NCBI RefSeq assembly: GCF_008033115.1
Contig: NZ_CP041203.1
Span: forward strand, 310,001 to 374,000
From: Cellulomonas sp. Y8
GTDB taxonomy: Bacteria; Actinomycetota; Actinomycetes; Actinomycetales; Cellulomonadaceae
Direction: 5' to 3'
Length of the DNA: 64,000 nt
The notes beneath the pieces are model-generated. The model had not been told where the DNA came from. It made no database searches and saw nothing but the letters and a program-made list of their open reading frames with translations. Position numbers and translations under genes: made by a program. Positions 1-21,071 of this stretch are shown piece by piece (position 1 is the stretch's first letter; every line of letters begins with the position of its first letter).

Positions 1-30
1 AAAGAGCCACCCCCGAAGGGATGGCTCTTT
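1..30 (-). terminator. rrn operon terminator hairpin
   Basis: A 9-bp perfect stem (AAAGAGCCA paired with TGGCTCTTT) encloses a short loop just downstream of the 5S gene as read on the minus strand. The stem ends in three T, consistent with intrinsic termination of the rRNA operon. Confidence 0.8.
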
Positions 31-40
31 CTGAAATGAT

Positions 41-159
41 CTCCGGCGGCGTCCTACTCTCCCACACCCTGGCGAGTGCAGTACCATCGGCGCTGAAGGG
101 CTTAGCTTCCGGGTTCGGAATGGGACCGGGCGTTTCCCCTTCGCTATGACCGCCGTAAC
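41..159 (-). rRNA. rrf: 5S ribosomal RNA
   Basis: The reverse complement begins with GTTACGGCGGTCATAGCG and ends with GGACGCCGCCGGAG, matching the actinobacterial 5S fold. The terminal helix pairs GGCGGTCATAGC at the 5' end with the 3' end, and the central CCCGGTCCCATTCCGAACC block is the conserved loop B/C region. At about 119 nt it has the usual length. It is the last gene of the 16S-23S-5S operon. Ends are placed by terminal-helix pairing and could be off by 1-3 nt. Confidence 0.93.
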
Positions 160-184
160 TCGGTCGAACAAGCGAGACAGGACA

Positions 185-208
185 CCCCTCAGATCTCGAG
201 GGGTGCGT
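185..208 (-). other. hairpin in 23S-5S spacer
   Basis: CACCCCT and AGGGGTG form a 7-bp stem around a TCAGATCTCG-containing loop between 23S and 5S. It is probably a processing or spacer structure; function is inferred from position only. Confidence 0.5.
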
Positions 209-226
209 GTTCGTGGTTCGGGAACC

Positions 227-240
227 GCACAGTGGACGCG
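227..240 (-). repeat. 3' arm of 23S rRNA processing stem
   Basis: GCACAGTGGACGCG here is exactly complementary to positions 3391-3404 on the other side of the 23S gene. In the precursor RNA the two arms would pair over 14 bp and bring the 23S ends together as an RNase III-type processing stem. Confidence 0.75.
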
Positions 241-254
241 TAGCAAAAGTATGA

Positions 255-5259
<5,005 letters not shown>

Positions 5260-5479
5260 GTCTCATTGGCAACCACCACCCGAAGGCGGCGATCCACCGA
5301 CACACGAAACGACCCCCACCCGCTGGCGAGCGGAGATCAGTCAATTCGGCTGCTAAAGAAGCCGCCCGACGGGGTCGGGAACGACTTCCGTATCAACCAA
5401 GACCCACCGACGCCGAACAACCAACCCCGAACGGGGCGGCCACCCGAGCCGATGAACCATCTTGGCATCAACTACTAGG

Positions 5480-5504
5480 CACACTGTTGAGTTCTCAAAG
5501 AACA
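5480..5504 (-). promoter_or_regulatory. boxA-like rrn leader element
   Basis: Read on the minus strand the element is TGTTCTTTGAGAACTCAACA followed by GTGTG. It resembles the boxA antitermination signal of mycobacterial rrn leaders and matches a second copy in the 16S-23S spacer (3396-3416). It probably recruits the NusB/NusE/NusG antitermination complex (inference from family). Confidence 0.65.
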
Positions 5505-5558
5505 GACGCGCATCCCCCGTCCACCCTCTGCAGGGCGTCCGGCCGGAGGCTCGGTTCC

Positions 5559-5710
5559 AATCTACCAGAGTTCCTGGCCCGCTTTCCGCGCCTTCCGGCG
5601 TTTCTTCGCGTTCCTGAACTCTACCAGAGCTTCTCTCCCGTCTTCACCACCCGTTTACCGGGCGTTTCCGACGTTCCGAAACCCTACCAGGCTTTCCGAC
5701 CCGCTTTGTC
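5559..5710 (-). promoter_or_regulatory. three tandem rrn promoter-like modules
   Basis: On the minus strand a module repeats three times: an AAAG/AAGA-type -35 region, 17 nt starting CGGG and ending CTGG, then a -10 hexamer. The -10 boxes are TAGGGT (5686-5681), TAGAGT (5623-5618) and TAGATT (5564-5559), spaced 63 and 59 bp apart. The first -35 reads GACAAAG. Such tandem arrays are typical of rRNA operons. The 16S leader would start about 300-420 nt upstream of the gene. Confidence 0.65.
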
Positions 5711-6181
5711 CGCGGCATTTCGCGGAGCAGAGCCAGGAGTCCCGGTCCGGCGCGACCGAGGAGGCGCCGAAGCACCTGGAGGTCGTACCGGGGGTTCGTC
5801 GTCCGCGGGACCAGCCATCGAGGTGACCCTCGGTGTCCGTTCCTCCCTGCCGGGCGACGAGGAGATACCTTACGCACGCCGTCCGACCCTCGTCAAACCG
5901 GCGGCGCGGGCGCTCCCCGCACCTCGTCCCACCTGGGCTTTCGCCCCGCGGCGGCCAGGGTGACCCCCGTCGGGAGCACCGGGACCTCGGTCCCAGCACC
6001 CTCGCGCTCGTCCCACCCTGACCCACTGCCCCGGACCGCGCAACCGCCACGCACGCCGACGCCCACCGGATCGCCTCGGCGGGGGACGACCTCGCCCGTG
6101 CGGCGGCACCGCACGTGCAGGAGGGGCGCCCCGCCTCCACGGACCGCCCCTCCCGTCGTCGGCATCCGCCGACCTGCGCCC
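5711..6181. other. intergenic region with no recognised gene
   Basis: This stretch lies between the rrn promoters and the end of tyrS. It is GC-rich, and no reading frame resembles a known protein. No tRNA or further strong hairpin was recognised. Confidence 0.5.
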
Positions 6182-6202
6182 GCGCGGTGCCCGGCACCGC
6201 GC
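6182..6202 (-). terminator. tyrS/arg superoperon terminator hairpin
   Basis: GCGCGGTGCC and GGCACCGCGC form a 10-bp inverted repeat with almost no loop, 8 nt after the tyrS stop. No T-tract follows. It would close the long arg-tyrS transcription unit. Confidence 0.6.
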
Positions 6203-6209
6203 ACGCCGA

Positions 6210-7475
6210 TCAGGCCCCGGCCACCCGCGCCACGGCGAGCGTCCGCTTCCCGCGCCGCAGCACCAGGTACTCCCCGTGCAGCAGGTCGCCGGCCTCGACG
6301 ACCGCGGCCTCGTCGGTGACCTTCCGGTTGTTGACGTTCGCCCCGCCCTCGGCGATCGCCCGCCGGGCCGCGCCCTTGCTCGCGACCAGCCCGCTCGCCG
6401 CGAGCACGTCGACCAGCGGGTCGCCGACCGCGACGTCCGCCGACGGCAGCTCCGCCACCGCGGCGGACAGCGTCGCGGCGTCGAGCTCGCCCAGGTCCCC
6501 GCCACCGAACAGCGCCCGGCTCGCCGCGATGACCTTCTCCGTCGCGTCCACCCCGTGCACGAGGGACGTGACGTCGTAGGCGAGCGCCCGCTGCGCCTCG
6601 CGCGCCGCCGGCCGGGCGGCCACGGCGTCCTCGAGCTCCGCGATCTGCTCGCGGGTGCGGAACGTGAACACCTTGAGGTAGCCGATCACCTCGGCGTCGT
6701 CCTGGTTGAGCCAGAACTGGTAGAAGGCGTAGGGGCTCATCATCTCGGGGTCGAGCCAGATGGCGCCGCCCTCGGACTTGCCGAACTTGGTCCCGTCGGC
6801 CTTGGTGATGAGCGGCGTGGTGAGCGCGTGCACCGAGGTGTGCTCGGACTTGCGGATCAGCTCGACGCCGGACAGCAGGTTGCCCCACTGGTCGTTGCCA
6901 CCGGTCTGCAGCGTGCACCCGTGCCGGCGGTGCAGCTCCAGGTAGTCCATGCCCTGCAGGATCTGGTAGCTGAACTCGGTGAACGAGATGCCCTCGTCGG
7001 ACGCGAGCCGCCGGGCGACGGTGTCCTTGGCGAGCATCGTGCCGAGGCGGTAGTGCTTGCCGACCTCGCGCAGGAAGTCGATCGCGGTGAGCTCGCCCGT
7101 CCAGTCGAGGTTGTTCACCATGCGCGCGGGGTTGTCCCCGTCGAAGTCGAGGAACCGGCTGATCTGGGTCTGCAGGCGCTGCACCCACTCGGCGACGGTG
7201 TCCTTGGTGTTGAGCACCCGCTCCCCCGACATCCGCGGGTCGCCGATGAGGCCGGTGGCCCCGCCGACGAGGGCGAGCGGGTGGTGGCCGGCGAGCTGCA
7301 GGTGCCGCATGAGCACCAGCTGCACGAGGTGCCCGTGGTGCAGCGAGGGCGCGGTCGGGTCGAACCCGGCGTAGAAGGTCACGGGTCCGGCATCGAACGC
7401 CTCGCGCAGGGCGTCGAGGTCGGTGGTCTGGGCGACGAGGCCGCGCCAGGCGAGCTCGTCCAGGAGGTGGGTCAC
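6210..7475 (-). CDS. tyrS: tyrosine--tRNA ligase
   Basis: Charges tRNA-Tyr with tyrosine in the cytoplasm. The 421-aa product has the class I signature HHGHL (residues 46-50, the HIGH motif), the tyrosine-pocket motifs QILQGMD (171-177) and GGNDQWGN (192-199), and KFGKS (230-234, the KMSKS loop). A C-terminal S4 RNA-binding domain follows ([18 protein letters not shown]). GTG at 7475 is chosen because AAGGAG lies 7 nt upstream and the protein then starts as in the family ([12 protein letters not shown]). The length is standard. It is the last gene of the minus-strand run from argC, 52 nt after the glycosylase gene, and is followed by a hairpin. Confidence 0.96.
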   Translation of the reverse strand: MTHLLDELAWRGLVAQTTDLDALREAFDAGPVTFYAGFDPTAPSLHHGHLVQLVLMRHLQLAGHHPLALVGGATGLIGDPRMSGERVLNTKDTVAEWVQRLQTQISRFLDFDGDNPARMVNNLDWTGELTAIDFLREVGKHYRLGTMLAKDTVARRLASDEGISFTEFSYQILQGMDYLELHRRHGCTLQTGGNDQWGNLLSGVELIRKSEHTSVHALTTPLITKADGTKFGKSEGGAIWLDPEMMSPYAFYQFWLNQDDAEVIGYLKVFTFRTREQIAELEDAVAARPAAREAQRALAYDVTSLVHGVDATEKVIAASRALFGGGDLGELDAATLSAAVAELPSADVAVGDPLVDVLAASGLVASKGAARRAIAEGGANVNNRKVTDEAAVVEAGDLLHGEYLVLRRGKRTLAVARVAGA

Positions 7476-7527
7476 GTCGTGCTCCTTGCATCGCGCGGCC
7501 GCGGGGCCGCACCGTCGGCGGAAGAGG

Positions 7528-8334
7528 TCATGCCGGCGTCGTCCCGCGCTGCGGGCTGCTTCCCGACGCCGGCCGGCGATACGCGGGCCGGAAGGCGGAC
7601 ACCGTGGGCTCGCCCGCGAGCCAGAACCGCCAGGGGTACCGGGCGGCGTCGCCGCCGGGCCCCGCGACGCCGACCCGCGGGCCGGTGGCGTGCGCGCCCA
7701 CGACCGCGTCGGGGTCCCGGTGCACCACGATCCGTCCCCCGGGCTCCGTGAGGTCGGCGCCGTAGTCCGACAGGTCCAGGCCGAGCGCCACCGCGAGCCG
7801 CGCCGGCCCCCGCGCGATCTGCCGGTCCGAGTCGACGACGCCCGAGCGCAGCCGCCGGTCGCGGGCGAGCTCCACGCCGTCGACGACCTCACCCGCACGC
7901 AGCAGCACCGCGGAGGCGGCGCCGGCGGGGCCGGTCACGACGTTGACGCAGTGGTGCAGGCCGAGGTGCCGGTACACGTAGAGCCGGCCGGGCTCGCCGA
8001 ACATCACGGCGTTGCGCGCGGTGCGGCCGCGGAAGGCGTGCGAACCGGGGTCCACCTCGCCGGCGTACGCCTCCACCTCGGTGATCCGCAGGGTGACGTC
8101 GCCCTCCTCGGAGCGGACGGTCACGTAGGCGCCGAGCAGGTCCGGCGCGACGGCGAGCACCGGGCGCCCGAACCAGGTCCGCGCGGGCACGACACCGGGG
8201 ACGCCGCCCGGCAGCTCGGGCCCGGGACCCGGCAGCGACGCGGCGGGCACGGGCACGCCGGGGTCGCCGGCCGTCGCCGCGGGCGGGACGGCGCGCGCGT
8301 CGCCCGCCCCGCTCCCCTCGACCGCCTGGCTCAC
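7528..8334 (-). CDS. mpg: DNA-3-methyladenine glycosylase (Mpg/AAG family)
   Basis: Removes alkylated purines such as 3-methyladenine to start base excision repair. The 268-aa product carries the AAG-family core: [18 protein letters not shown], the [20 protein letters not shown] segment with the catalytic glutamate region, and the [14 protein letters not shown] block. The GTG start overlaps the stop of the upstream kinase gene (GTGA), so the two are translationally coupled. The first 50 or so residues are Ala/Pro/Gly-rich and outside the domain. The location between argH and tyrS is a conserved actinobacterial arrangement. Confidence 0.9.
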   Translation of the reverse strand: MSQAVEGSGAGDARAVPPAATAGDPGVPVPAASLPGPGPELPGGVPGVVPARTWFGRPVLAVAPDLLGAYVTVRSEEGDVTLRITEVEAYAGEVDPGSHAFRGRTARNAVMFGEPGRLYVYRHLGLHHCVNVVTGPAGAASAVLLRAGEVVDGVELARDRRLRSGVVDSDRQIARGPARLAVALGLDLSDYGADLTEPGGRIVVHRDPDAVVGAHATGPRVGVAGPGGDAARYPWRFWLAGEPTVSAFRPAYRRPASGSSPQRGTTPA

Positions 8335-8933
8335 CGGGCCATCCTGCCCCATGCGTCGACCCGCACGTCGGCGCGTCCGCGCGTGCCCTCGCGGGCGTAG
8401 TGCGCCGCCTCGTCCCGCATCCACGTCCGCCAGTGCGGCAGCGCGTCCGCCCCGTCCCGCTCCAGCCCGCGCGCCAGCCGGGTGGCGTCGTCGGCCTCGA
8501 CCCACACGAGCAACGACAGATCGGGGGCCCCCGCGAGCCTGCCCGAGCCGCAGCCCTCCAGCACCAGCACGTCGGGCACCGGCACGTCGACCCAGCCGTC
8601 GAACCGCCCGGCGTGCCAGTCGTACCGCTGGAACCGCCCGGGCAGCCCGCGGCGCAGCGGCTCGAGCACCTGGGCGGCGAGCCGCGGCCACAGGTCGCCC
8701 TCGAGCCCGGACCAGCCGGCGTACAGGTCGTCCATGTGCACCACGTGCGCGCGCACCCCGGCCTCGGTGCACCGGCGTGCGATCCCCCCGGCCAGCGTGG
8801 TCTTCCCGGAGCCGGCGGGCCCGTCGACCGCGACCGCCCGCACGGGGCCCAGCCGCGGTGGCCGCGACAGCAGCAGGGGCACGAGCACGCCCGCGGCGTC
8901 CTCGTGCCCCTGCTGCGCGCGCGTCAGGTCCAC
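8331..8933 (-). CDS. P-loop kinase related to uridine kinase
   Basis: This 200-aa protein has an N-terminal Walker A motif ([16 protein letters not shown]), an acidic HMDDLYAGW segment like the substrate-binding region of uridine kinase/CoaE-type P-loop kinases, and a LVLEGCGSG strand. It probably phosphorylates a small molecule or nucleoside; the substrate cannot be told from sequence. The GTG start lies 40 nt after argH, and the stop overlaps the GTG of mpg. It belongs to the arg-tyrS transcription unit. Confidence 0.75.
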   Translation of the reverse strand: MDLTRAQQGHEDAAGVLVPLLLSRPPRLGPVRAVAVDGPAGSGKTTLAGGIARRCTEAGVRAHVVHMDDLYAGWSGLEGDLWPRLAAQVLEPLRRGLPGRFQRYDWHAGRFDGWVDVPVPDVLVLEGCGSGRLAGAPDLSLLVWVEADDATRLARGLERDGADALPHWRTWMRDEAAHYAREGTRGRADVRVDAWGRMAR

Positions 8934-8973
8934 GCGGCGATCGTGCCAGACCCCGCGGCGCCGCCGCGCCGCC

Positions 8974-11623
<2,650 letters not shown>

Positions 11624-11679
11624 GTTCTTCTCTTTCGGTGTCGTGAGTGGTGCGGAGCGGGAGGGGGCGGACCGGCGGG

Positions 11680-16625
<4,946 letters not shown>

Positions 16626-16629
<4 letters not shown>

Positions 16630-17690
16630 GGGGCGACTCCCTCGGTGGTGAGGCCGGTGCGCTCGGGCAGGTCGAGCGCGAGGTTCAGCGACTGCACCGC
16701 GGCGCCCGCGGTGCCCTTGACCAGGTTGTCCAGCGCGCAGAGCGCGACGACCTTGCCGGCCGCCTCGTCGACGGTCACCTGGACGAGCGCGGTGTTCGCG
16801 CCGGTGGTGACGCCCGTCGTCGGCCACTCCCCCTCGGGCAGCAGCTCGACGAACGGCTCGGCGGCGTAGGCGGTCTCCCAGGCGGCGCGGACCGACCCGG
16901 CGTCGGCGCCGGGCGCGAGCGGGGCGGTGACCGTGGCGAGGATGCCGCGGGACATCGGGACCAGCACCGGGGTGAACGACAGCCCGACCGCCGCGGCCCC
17001 GGCGACGCCGAGGTTCTGCTGGATCTCCGGGATGTGCCGGTGGGTGCCCCCGACGGCGTACGGCTGCGCGGAGCCGAGCGCCTCCGCCGCGAGCAGGTGG
17101 GTCTTGAGCGACTTCCCCGCGCCGGAGTACCCGACGGCCAGGACCGCGACCACGTCGGCCGGGTCGACGACGCCCGCCGCGACGCCCGGCTGGAGGGCCA
17201 GGGTCACGGCGGTGACGTTGCAGCCGGGGACGGCGATGCGGCGGGCGTCCGCGAGCGCCGCGCGCTGGGCCGTGGCCGCGGTCTCCCCCGCGTGCAGCAG
17301 CTCCGGCATGCCGTAGGGCCAGGTGCCCGCGTGCTCGGTGCCGTAGAACCGGCGCCACGCCTCGGGGTCCGTCAGCCGGTGGTCCGCGCCGAGGTCCACG
17401 ACCAGCGCGCCGTCGCCGCGGTCCGCGAGCGCCGCGGCGATCTCGCCGGAGGCGCCGTGCGGCAGCGCCAGCACCACGACGTCGTGGCCGGTGAGCTCGT
17501 CGACCGAGGTCGGGGTCAGCACGCGGTCCGCGAGGGCGCGCAGGTGCGGCTGGTGCGCGCCGAGCCGGGTGCCGGCGTTGGAGTGGGCGGTGAGCGCGCC
17601 GATCTCGGCCTCGGGGTGGCCGAGCAGGAGCCGCAGGGTCTCGCCGCCGGCGTACCCGGAGGCGCCCGCGACGGCGACGGAGAAGGACAT
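16626..17690 (-). CDS. argC: N-acetyl-gamma-glutamyl-phosphate reductase
   Basis: NADPH-dependent reduction of acetylglutamyl phosphate. The 354-aa protein has the Rossmann motif [18 protein letters not shown] and the catalytic cysteine in VPGCNVTAV. The ATG at 17690 (MSFSVAVAG) is preferred over the in-frame ATGs at 17696 and 17702 because a TATGGT -10 box at 17703-17698 puts the transcript start on this codon and no Shine-Dalgarno precedes any of the three. It is the first gene of the arg superoperon, under an ARG-box-like operator. Confidence 0.93.
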
Positions 17691-17726
17691 GTGCATGACC
17701 ATACACCCGAGTGCACAGTGATTCAT
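17691..17726 (-). promoter_or_regulatory. argC promoter and tandem ARG-box-like operator
   Basis: Two 16-bp imperfect palindromes, 17691-17706 (GTGCATGACCATACAC on the plus strand) and 17711-17726 (GTGCACAGTGATTCAT), are separated by 4 bp, so their centres are 20 bp apart. This matches the tandem layout of ARG boxes bound by ArgR hexamers. The -10 hexamer TATGGT lies inside the first box, 7 nt from the argC ATG, so repressor binding would directly block RNA polymerase. ArgR is encoded in the same operon. Confidence 0.65.
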
Positions 17727-17776
17727 CGGGGCGTCCGCGGCGTGGCGCGGGGGCCGGCGCGGGTGGGCCGGCCCGT

Positions 17777-17844
17777 GGTCCCCACCCGATTCTCGCGCCG
17801 CCACCCGATGAAGCGGGTGGTCACGCGAGAATCGGGCGGGGACC
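17777..17844. repeat. long palindrome between divergent argC and qor
   Basis: The arms 17777-17797 and 17824-17844 are complementary over 21 bp with one mismatch, and a second 7-bp stem (CCACCCG/CGGGTGG) lies in the loop at 17801-17820. The element sits between two divergent genes, so it is not an ordinary 3' terminator. Confidence 0.75.
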
Positions 17845-17927
17845 GGGGCGCGAGCGCGCGGACCCCGCGCCCGCCCGGACCCTGACACGGCCGGAATGCC
17901 CGGGCCGGGCCGGTCGTTGCTGCTCGT

Positions 17928-18911
17928 ATGCACGCGATCCTCGCCACCGAGCCGGGTGGACCCGACGTCCTCGAGCCCGACGAGATCCCCGACCCGCTGC
18001 CGGGCCCGCGCGACCTCCTGGTGCGGCTCAGCGCCGCGGGCGTGAACTTCATCGACACCTACCGGCGCAGCGGCGTGTACGCGATGCCGTTCCCGCACGT
18101 GCCCGGGTCCGAGGGCGCGGGCGTCGTCGAGGCCGTGGGTCGCGAGGTGCGCGACTTCGCCGTCGGGGACCTGGTGGCGTGGGCGTCGGCGCCCTCCTCC
18201 TACGCGGAGCTCGTCGTCGTGCCGGAGGCCGTCGCGCTGCGGGTGCCGGACGGCGTCGCCGACGAGGTCGCGGCCGCCCTCCCCCTGCAGGGCCTCACCG
18301 CGCACTACCTCGTCACGTCGACCTTCCCCGTGCTCGAGGGCCAGGACGTGCTGGTGCACGCCGGGGCCGGCGGCGTCGGGCTGCTGCTCACCCAGCTCGC
18401 CGTCGCGCGCGGCGCGCGGGTCATCACCACGGTCGGCACCGCCGAGAAGGAGGCGCTGTCCCGCGGCGCGGGGGCGTCCGAGGTCGTCCGGTACTCCGAG
18501 CTCGACGACCTGACGGCGGAGCTGCCCGCGCTCGTGCGCGACCTGACCGGCGGCCGCGGCGTGCACACGGTGTTCGACGGCGTCGGCGCCACGACCTTCG
18601 AGGCCTCGCTCGCCTCGCTGCGGCCCCGGGGCGGGCTGGCGCTGTTCGGCGCCTCCTCGGGCCCGGTGCCGCCGTTCGACCCGCAGCGGCTCAACGCCGC
18701 CGGGTCCCTGTTCCTCACCCGGCCCACCCTGGGCCACTACACCGCCACCCGGGACGAGCTGACCCGGCGGGCCGACGAGCTGTTCGCGGCCGTCGCCGCC
18801 GGCACCCTCGACGTCCGGGTCGGCGCGACCTACCCCCTGGCCGAGGCCGCCGAGGCGCACCGCGCGCTCGAGGGCCGGGCCACCACCGGAAAGGTGCTCC
18901 TGACCGCATGA
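17928..18911 (+). CDS. quinone oxidoreductase-like medium-chain reductase
   Basis: Zinc-free medium-chain dehydrogenase/reductase of the quinone oxidoreductase (QOR) type, probably an NADPH-dependent quinone or enone reductase. The 327-aa protein has the QOR opening [30 protein letters not shown], the nucleotide-binding [15 protein letters not shown] and a C-terminal [16 protein letters not shown]. The ATG at 17928 has no Shine-Dalgarno; a weak -10-like GTTGCT lies 6 nt upstream. It overlaps frnE (ATGA), so the two are co-transcribed. Confidence 0.88.
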   Translation: MHAILATEPGGPDVLEPDEIPDPLPGPRDLLVRLSAAGVNFIDTYRRSGVYAMPFPHVPGSEGAGVVEAVGREVRDFAVGDLVAWASAPSSYAELVVVPEAVALRVPDGVADEVAAALPLQGLTAHYLVTSTFPVLEGQDVLVHAGAGGVGLLLTQLAVARGARVITTVGTAEKEALSRGAGASEVVRYSELDDLTAELPALVRDLTGGRGVHTVFDGVGATTFEASLASLRPRGGLALFGASSGPVPPFDPQRLNAAGSLFLTRPTLGHYTATRDELTRRADELFAAVAAGTLDVRVGATYPLAEAAEAHRALEGRATTGKVLLTA

Positions 18912-19639
18912 GAGACCTGCACGTCGAGATCTGGTCCGACATCGCCTGCCCCTGGTGCTACATCGGCAAGCGCCGGTTCGCCGCCGCGCTCGCCGACTTC
19001 GAGCACCGCGACCACGTCCACGTGACGTGGCGCTCGTTCGAGCTGCAGCCGGACGCCGAGCCGTCGACGGCCCACCCGGGGCTCACCGAGGCGCAGATGC
19101 TGTCCGAGCGCAAGGGCATGCCGGTCGACCAGGTGCGGCAGATGTTCGACCAGGTGACCGCCGTCGCCGCCTCGGTCGGCCTGGCGTACGACTTCGACAC
19201 CGTGGTGCCCGCCGACACCTTCGACGCGCACCGGCTGGTGCACGTCGCCGCCTCGCTGGGCGGCGATCCCGCCGCGGCCGAGGTCGTCGAGCGGCTGATG
19301 AGCGCGCACTTCGAGCACGGGCGGGTCGTGGACGACCTCGACGTGCTGGTGGAGATCGCGGCCGAGGCCGGGCTGGACGGCGACGCCGTGCGCACCGCGC
19401 TGGCGACGGACGCCGGGGCGGGCGCCGTGCGCGCCGACGAGGCCGAGGCCGCCGCCCTGGGCATCCAGGGGGTGCCGTTCTTCGTCGCCGACCGCCGGCT
19501 CGGGCTGTCCGGCGCGCACCCGGTCGAGGTGTTCGCGCAGCTGCTGTCCCAGGCGTGGGCCGACGCGAACCCGCCGCTGGCGATCCCGACGATCGCGGGC
19601 GCGGCCGACGCGGAGGCGTGCGGGCCGGACGGCTGCTGA
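18908..19639 (+). CDS. DsbA family oxidoreductase, FrnE-like
   Basis: Thioredoxin-fold thiol oxidoreductase of the FrnE subgroup, which acts in the cytoplasm. The 243-aa protein begins [20 protein letters not shown] with the active-site CPWC at residues 14-17, has the helical insertion ([16 protein letters not shown]) and the cis-proline loop GIQGVPFFV. No signal peptide is visible, as in FrnE. The start overlaps the stop of the oxidoreductase gene by 4 nt, suggesting a shared redox or stress role. Confidence 0.88.
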   Translation: MRDLHVEIWSDIACPWCYIGKRRFAAALADFEHRDHVHVTWRSFELQPDAEPSTAHPGLTEAQMLSERKGMPVDQVRQMFDQVTAVAASVGLAYDFDTVVPADTFDAHRLVHVAASLGGDPAAAEVVERLMSAHFEHGRVVDDLDVLVEIAAEAGLDGDAVRTALATDAGAGAVRADEAEAAALGIQGVPFFVADRRLGLSGAHPVEVFAQLLSQAWADANPPLAIPTIAGAADAEACGPDGC

Positions 19640-19719
19640 GGCCCGACGCGCGAGCGGCGCGGGTCGGCGGACCGGACCGGGTGTCCGAAACGTCCACGAC
19701 CCGCGCCCGCCGCGGCGCC

Positions 19720-19725
19720 TACGGT
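19720..19725 (+). promoter_or_regulatory. leaderless promoter -10 box of VOC gene
   Basis: TACGGT ends 6 nt before the ATG at 19732, which has no Shine-Dalgarno. Transcription would therefore begin at or next to the start codon. Confidence 0.55.
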
Positions 19726-19731
19726 CGTCGC

Positions 19732-20124
19732 ATGACACCGCAGCTGGACATGATCGGGCTGGTCGCGAGCGACCTGCCCCGCACCCTCGCCTTCTACCGC
19801 GCCCTCGGGCTCGACCTGCCGGCCGCGGCCGACGCCGAGCCGCACGTGGAGGTCACCCTGCCCGGCGGGCTCCGGCTCGCCTGGGACACCGTGGACGTGG
19901 TCCGGTCGTTCGACCCGGGCTGGGCGCCGCCGTCGGGCGGTCACCGGGCGGCGCTGGCCTTCCGGTGCGCGGACGCCGCCGAGGTGGACGCCACGTACGC
20001 GCGCATGGTCGATGCCGGGTTCACCGGGCACCTCGCGCCGTGGGACGCGGTCTGGGGTCAGCGGTACGCGGTGCTGCACGACCCGGACGGCACGGCGGTC
20101 GACCTGTTCGCCGACGCGGCCTGA
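19732..20124 (+). CDS. VOC family protein (glyoxalase/bleomycin-resistance fold)
   Basis: The 130-aa protein has the paired beta-alpha-beta-beta-beta modules of the vicinal oxygen chelate fold: MIGLVASDLPRTLAFYRALG at the start and GQRYAVLHDPDGTAVDLF at the end. The expected first metal ligand is replaced or unclear, so it may be a ligand-binding or antibiotic-binding member rather than a glyoxalase. It is a single gene with its own leaderless promoter, converging on the AraC-type gene across a long hairpin. Confidence 0.85.
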   Translation: MTPQLDMIGLVASDLPRTLAFYRALGLDLPAAADAEPHVEVTLPGGLRLAWDTVDVVRSFDPGWAPPSGGHRAALAFRCADAAEVDATYARMVDAGFTGHLAPWDAVWGQRYAVLHDPDGTAVDLFADAA

Positions 20125-20160
20125 CCCGGGCGCGCCCTCGGGCCCGGCCCGGGCGCGCGG

Positions 20161-20218
20161 CCCACGGTCTCCGGCGCGGCCCACGCCGATCGGCGGGGGC
20201 GGGGCCGGAGACCGTGGG
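20161..20218. terminator. bidirectional hairpin terminator (VOC / araC)
   Basis: CCCACGGTCTCCGGC (20161-20175) is perfectly complementary to 20204-20218, a 15-bp stem between converging genes that ends right at the araC-type stop codon. No T-tract is present. Confidence 0.65.
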
Positions 20219-20983
20219 TCAGGCGGAGGCCGCGGCCCCGGCGCGCCCGGCCGCGAGCGCCGCGGGCGACCGGCCCGTCAGCGCGCGCACCTCGCGGGAC
20301 AGGTGCGGCTGGTCCGCGTAGCCCGCCCGCTGCGCGATCTCCGCCAGCGGGACGCCCGCGTCCAGCAGCGGCAGCACCCGCTGCAGCCGCAGCACGCGTC
20401 CGAGCGTCCGCGGTCCGTAGCCGAACGCCGCGAGTGACCGGCGGTGCAGGGTGCGCGGGGTGACGCCGAGCCGGTCGGCGATGTCGGCGGCCGACGAGGC
20501 GCGGGCGGCCAGCCCGGTGACCACCGCGGCCTCCCGCGGCCGGCCACCGCGCTCCGCCAGCAGCGCCGCCACCCGGTGCTCGAGGGCCGCGGAACCGCCC
20601 TCCGCCACCGCGTCCGCCCACGGTCGCGCCGCCCGGGCGCCCCACACGTCCGCGAGCTCCGGGCGCGCGTCGCGCAGGGCGTCCGCCGGGACCCCGAGCA
20701 GGACGGGTGCCGCGCCGGGCGGCAGCCGGATCCCGAGCGCAGCGGCGCCCGCGGGCATCGGGTCGGACGGGTGCGCCCGGGTGTCCGGGCCGGCGACGAG
20801 CAGCCGCCCGGCGGACCAGACGAGGTCCATGCAGCCGTCGGGGAGCACGTCCTGGGCGGGGTCCTGGGTGGACTCCCCCGGTGGGGTCGACACCGCGGGT
20901 GCGCCCGACCCGCCCGCGCCGCTCGCCGTCACCGACCACAGCACCGCCCCCGGGACTCGGGTCGACGGGCGCTCGGCGTACAC
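20219..20983 (-). CDS. AraC family transcriptional regulator
   Basis: The 254-aa protein has an N-terminal sensing region resembling DUF6597-type domains of AraC regulators (VLPDGCMDLVW) and a C-terminal AraC double helix-turn-helix (about residues 160-245: SAADIADRLGVTPRTLHRR, then LAEIAQRAGYADQPHLSREV). The ligand and targets are unknown. GTG at 20983 is preceded at 6 nt by GATGCT, a leaderless-type -10. It is transcribed towards the VOC gene. Confidence 0.87.
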   Translation of the reverse strand: MYAERPSTRVPGAVLWSVTASGAGGSGAPAVSTPPGESTQDPAQDVLPDGCMDLVWSAGRLLVAGPDTRAHPSDPMPAGAAALGIRLPPGAAPVLLGVPADALRDARPELADVWGARAARPWADAVAEGGSAALEHRVAALLAERGGRPREAAVVTGLAARASSAADIADRLGVTPRTLHRRSLAAFGYGPRTLGRVLRLQRVLPLLDAGVPLAEIAQRAGYADQPHLSREVRALTGRSPAALAAGRAGAAASA

Positions 20984-20989
20984 CCCCGC

Positions 20990-20995
20990 AGCATC
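20990..20995 (-). promoter_or_regulatory. leaderless promoter -10 box of araC-type gene
   Basis: GATGCT on the minus strand lies 6 nt from the GTG at 20983; no Shine-Dalgarno is present. Confidence 0.4.
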
Positions 20996-21005
20996 CCACC
21001 CGGGA

Positions 21006-21059
21006 ACGACGTGGGCCCCCGCCCACCGGATCTCTCCGGCGGTCGGGGGCCCGCGTCGT
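21006..21059 (-). terminator. terminator of the nuclease gene
   Basis: The 16-nt arms 21006-21021 and 21044-21059 pair with one mismatch, and an inner CCGGA/TCCGG stem extends the hairpin. It begins 13 nt after the nuclease stop codon. Confidence 0.7.
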
Positions 21060-21071
21060 GCGGGGCTCAGG

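Noticed and set aside
5893..7512. 539-aa Arg/Pro-rich frame overlapping tyrS
   Set aside because: It is a different frame of the tyrS sequence; the tyrS frame carries all synthetase motifs.
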